Shown in pieces: positions 61,429 through 64,000 of a DNA stretch of 64,000 bases (position 1 is its first letter; every line of letters starts with the position of its first letter). The notes under the pieces were generated by a model that saw only the letters and a program-made list of their open reading frames with translations, had not been told where the DNA came from and ran no database searches. The stretch is taken from positions 46,478,001 through 46,542,000 of the forward strand of contig CM048553.1 of NCBI GenBank assembly GCA_026413225.1, given 5' to 3'. Position numbers and translations under genes: made by a program. The DNA is from Otis tarda. Taxonomy: Eukaryota > Chordata > Aves > Otidiformes > Otididae.

Positions 61429-64000
61429 GTATTAAACTGTTTTTATAAACTCCAAGCACAATTAATTTCAAAATACTAGCCTGTTCTTGTTCACTGAATA
61501 AAAGTATTCGTGCTTAAATACGGTTATGTTTCTCTGTTGTAAGAAATGACAGTAAATGGAACATGCAGTTGCTCCTTGCAGTGCTGTAACATTCATTTTA
61601 ATAACAGTCTCCTGTAGATGAAAACAGTATTTTATCACAAAGCCAATGGCAGTATAACTTCTCAAGTACTATTCCAAATTTACAAAGTATTTTAATATTC
61701 CCAGAATATATTCAAGATATTTCATTTACAAAAGATACCAGGCAGAAAATTAAAATGATTAATGGGTGGCCCCTTTTCATACGTGACAGCTGGGAAGTGC
61801 AGATCTTGTCTATACGAAATATATTCCTCAAAAATATGCTTTTCTAGAAATGGTGAGGCGTGTTGAATCAAGCACCTGAGCAGCAAATACGCTGACTGCG
61901 TACTGCTTGTCCCCCAGGAACGTCTCTCCGAGTTCACTGCTATGCAGTCTCCTTGCACAGGAACAGGACTACATGAAACACTGTCTTTACTGGAGGCTGC
62001 AAAACATGCTATACAAACTTGCCCTGTTTGATCCAAATGAATTAGAAAGGAAAAAAAAATAAGAAAACACAAAAAGTCAAGGGCTTTCAATTCCCAGTTT
62101 TAAAATTTAAAGTAAGAGAAGAAAAATTATCTAGGAAATGCTGCCTTGAGTAGCAAAAAATAAATATGTTTGGTTTTGGTGGGACTTCTTTTGATGAATA
62201 GCCTGGCAAAACTGTCATAGATTCAAACTGTTTCAGCTGAACCAAGCAGTAGGTTTTGGTAAAAAAAGTTGGGATGAAAATCCTGAACGAACTTTCTTTG
62301 GCCCTTTGTATATATGCTGTTAAGCGTAAAGGTGGTATGAGCAGAGGGATGGGTGAAAAAGGGAGTGAACACACTGCTATCCCGAGACTTTCCTTCAGCA
62401 GCATTGTGTTGGCATAAATAGGCTATTCACTAAGTGGTCTTGTGGGATTGCTATTGTAGGACTCGATTGCAGACTTGCACAGATATTTCTCTCTCTCCAG
62501 AACATCAAGTGGAAGCACACAGCTAAAAGTCACAAAGGGATCCTGTCATCACTGGATTTTTTGCAAACTTTCCTAAAAGATACAGGATAACATTTTGAAA
62601 AATGATCAATAACTCTGGATGTTTCTGACAAGTAAAAGTTGTACAATGCTGAGATAGTGTAGCATTGGATATCCTTTGAGCAGCATAAATTGATGGACAG
62701 ATAAAATACAGAATGTAAAAGGAGGAGATCTTTCTTGGCAACTATTAATAGGACAGTGCTTACAAAATGTGCATCTTTTCTTTTTTCTCAGTCCTGGCAA
62801 ACAAATAAGGGAAACTTTCAGTACTAAAAATATACCTACATTTTGCAGAATTCACTGGAATCTGTATTGTTTGGGGTTGTGAAGGATCACTGCATCTGCA
62901 GCTGCGTTTGGGAGACACCTATCCGATGTACAAAATACCACAAGCAGAATTTATTTCAGTACCAGCCTCTGCTAATGATGTACTCCTTGAAACATAATAT
63001 TAAAAAAAAAAAATTAACCACAGGCAAACCTCGGCATGCCTTTTAAGATGAAAGATTGCTTTAAAGTAATATCCTGTAGAGGAAACACTTGATTTTACAG
63101 AAACTCTCAGCTATTTGCCTATAAAGGAATGCTCATCTGTACAAGACTAACAAAGGAGTGTTTTTCTCTGGCTCATTCCTCTTCCCCAAACTTCACCTTT
63201 ACCTCCTAAGCTCCTCTGAATATCTATTCTATAACTGATCTTGATCTTAAACTTGGTGGCAAGTCTGTCCCTATGCACACAGCAATGACAGTTCCATAGT
63301 GGTGATCAGAATGATGTGTTGCTTTCTGTGAGAAGGCAGGAAATTAACAGCCAAAGAAATCGGCGCAAGAAGCTGTATGTAAGACGGATCAGACCCTTAT
63401 TTCTGTATCACTAAAGATCAAAGGAAGGAACTCAAATGTCAACAACTTTACAAGTATGCGCTTAGAGCCCTGAGCAGCCAGGAAAATGGGAGCAAGTCAG
63501 TCTAGGAGAGCATTCAGTGAACATTACATTACCAGGATCATGTGTTTTACTTTTGCAGGTCACCTTTAAGTTATGTAGTGTTGAGGATTTAAAGCACTTA
63601 AGGAGATTAAGGGTTCAAGTGCTGTGAACAAACAAATTTAGGCCACTAAAATCATAATTCTAAATTTTAAAATGTGCGCGAGATGATTAAAAGTATGAGT
63701 TAGTGATTTTTAATTATTTTGTGCAACTTTTACATATTCATAAGTCTGCTTGGAGAAGCGCACACTGCATTCTGATGAGGAACGCCATTATCTCACGCTC
63801 CAACACAGCTTTGGTATAGCATGAGACAAGGTTTCAGGGACAGGACATAAAATAACATTGCAGCAGAGTCACAGTTTCAAATGTCCATAGTATCACTGGG
63901 GGCTGGATACTATCACAACCTCAATTCTAACCCCATGTGGTGTCTTCTGCTGCCCAGCTCTGGCCCATCCACTCTGCTTCACCTCTGCCCTCCCCAGGGC

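Noticed and set aside
61722..62090. 122-codon minus-strand frame
   Set aside because: No family resemblance, no splice context, low-complexity start; probably chance.

Overview
The window is vertebrate, and almost certainly bird, nuclear DNA. The evidence is CR1 LINE tails of the avian type ending in ATTCTATGAT-like units, a solo endogenous-retrovirus LTR of a class common in birds, low gene density, AT-rich non-coding sequence, and short exons with GT-AG splice sites. There are no prokaryotic features. The order or species cannot be told from the sequence alone.

The only gene I can support is the middle part of a copine gene on the minus strand, best matched to CPNE4. Four consecutive coding exons lie at 42144-42242, 32284-32370, 31620-31679 and 25804-25937 (in transcription order). 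They splice together in one open frame of 126 codons plus two bases. They carry the end of the second C2 domain, the linker, and the start of the copine VWA domain with its metal-ion site. The upstream exons (C2A and the start of C2B) and the downstream exons (rest of VWA and the C terminus) lie outside the window. At least 21.8 kb of intron precedes the first visible exon and at least 25.8 kb follows the last.

Layout from low to high coordinate: 1-25803 is intron with two larger CR1 copies in opposite orientation (13.3-13.9 kb and 18.05-18.7 kb), one short CR1 tail, microsatellites and small hairpins. 25.8-42.2 kb is the exon cluster, with introns of 5682, 604 and 9773 bp; the largest holds a solo LTR (36654-37482, exact 5-bp target duplication) and a striking perfect inverted repeat at 38 kb. 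42243-64000 is intron with an ancient palindromic repeat, AT-rich and poly-T tracts, another CR1 tail near 60.1 kb and a small tandem repeat at 61.4 kb.

No novel multi-gene system is visible. The other open frames are short, lack domains or splice context, and look like chance openings or CR1 remains. The best leads are DNA-structural: the 38-kb triple-copy inverted repeat, the 14-kb hairpin, the dated solo-LTR insertion, and two AT-rich intron blocks that could be conserved regulatory sequence.
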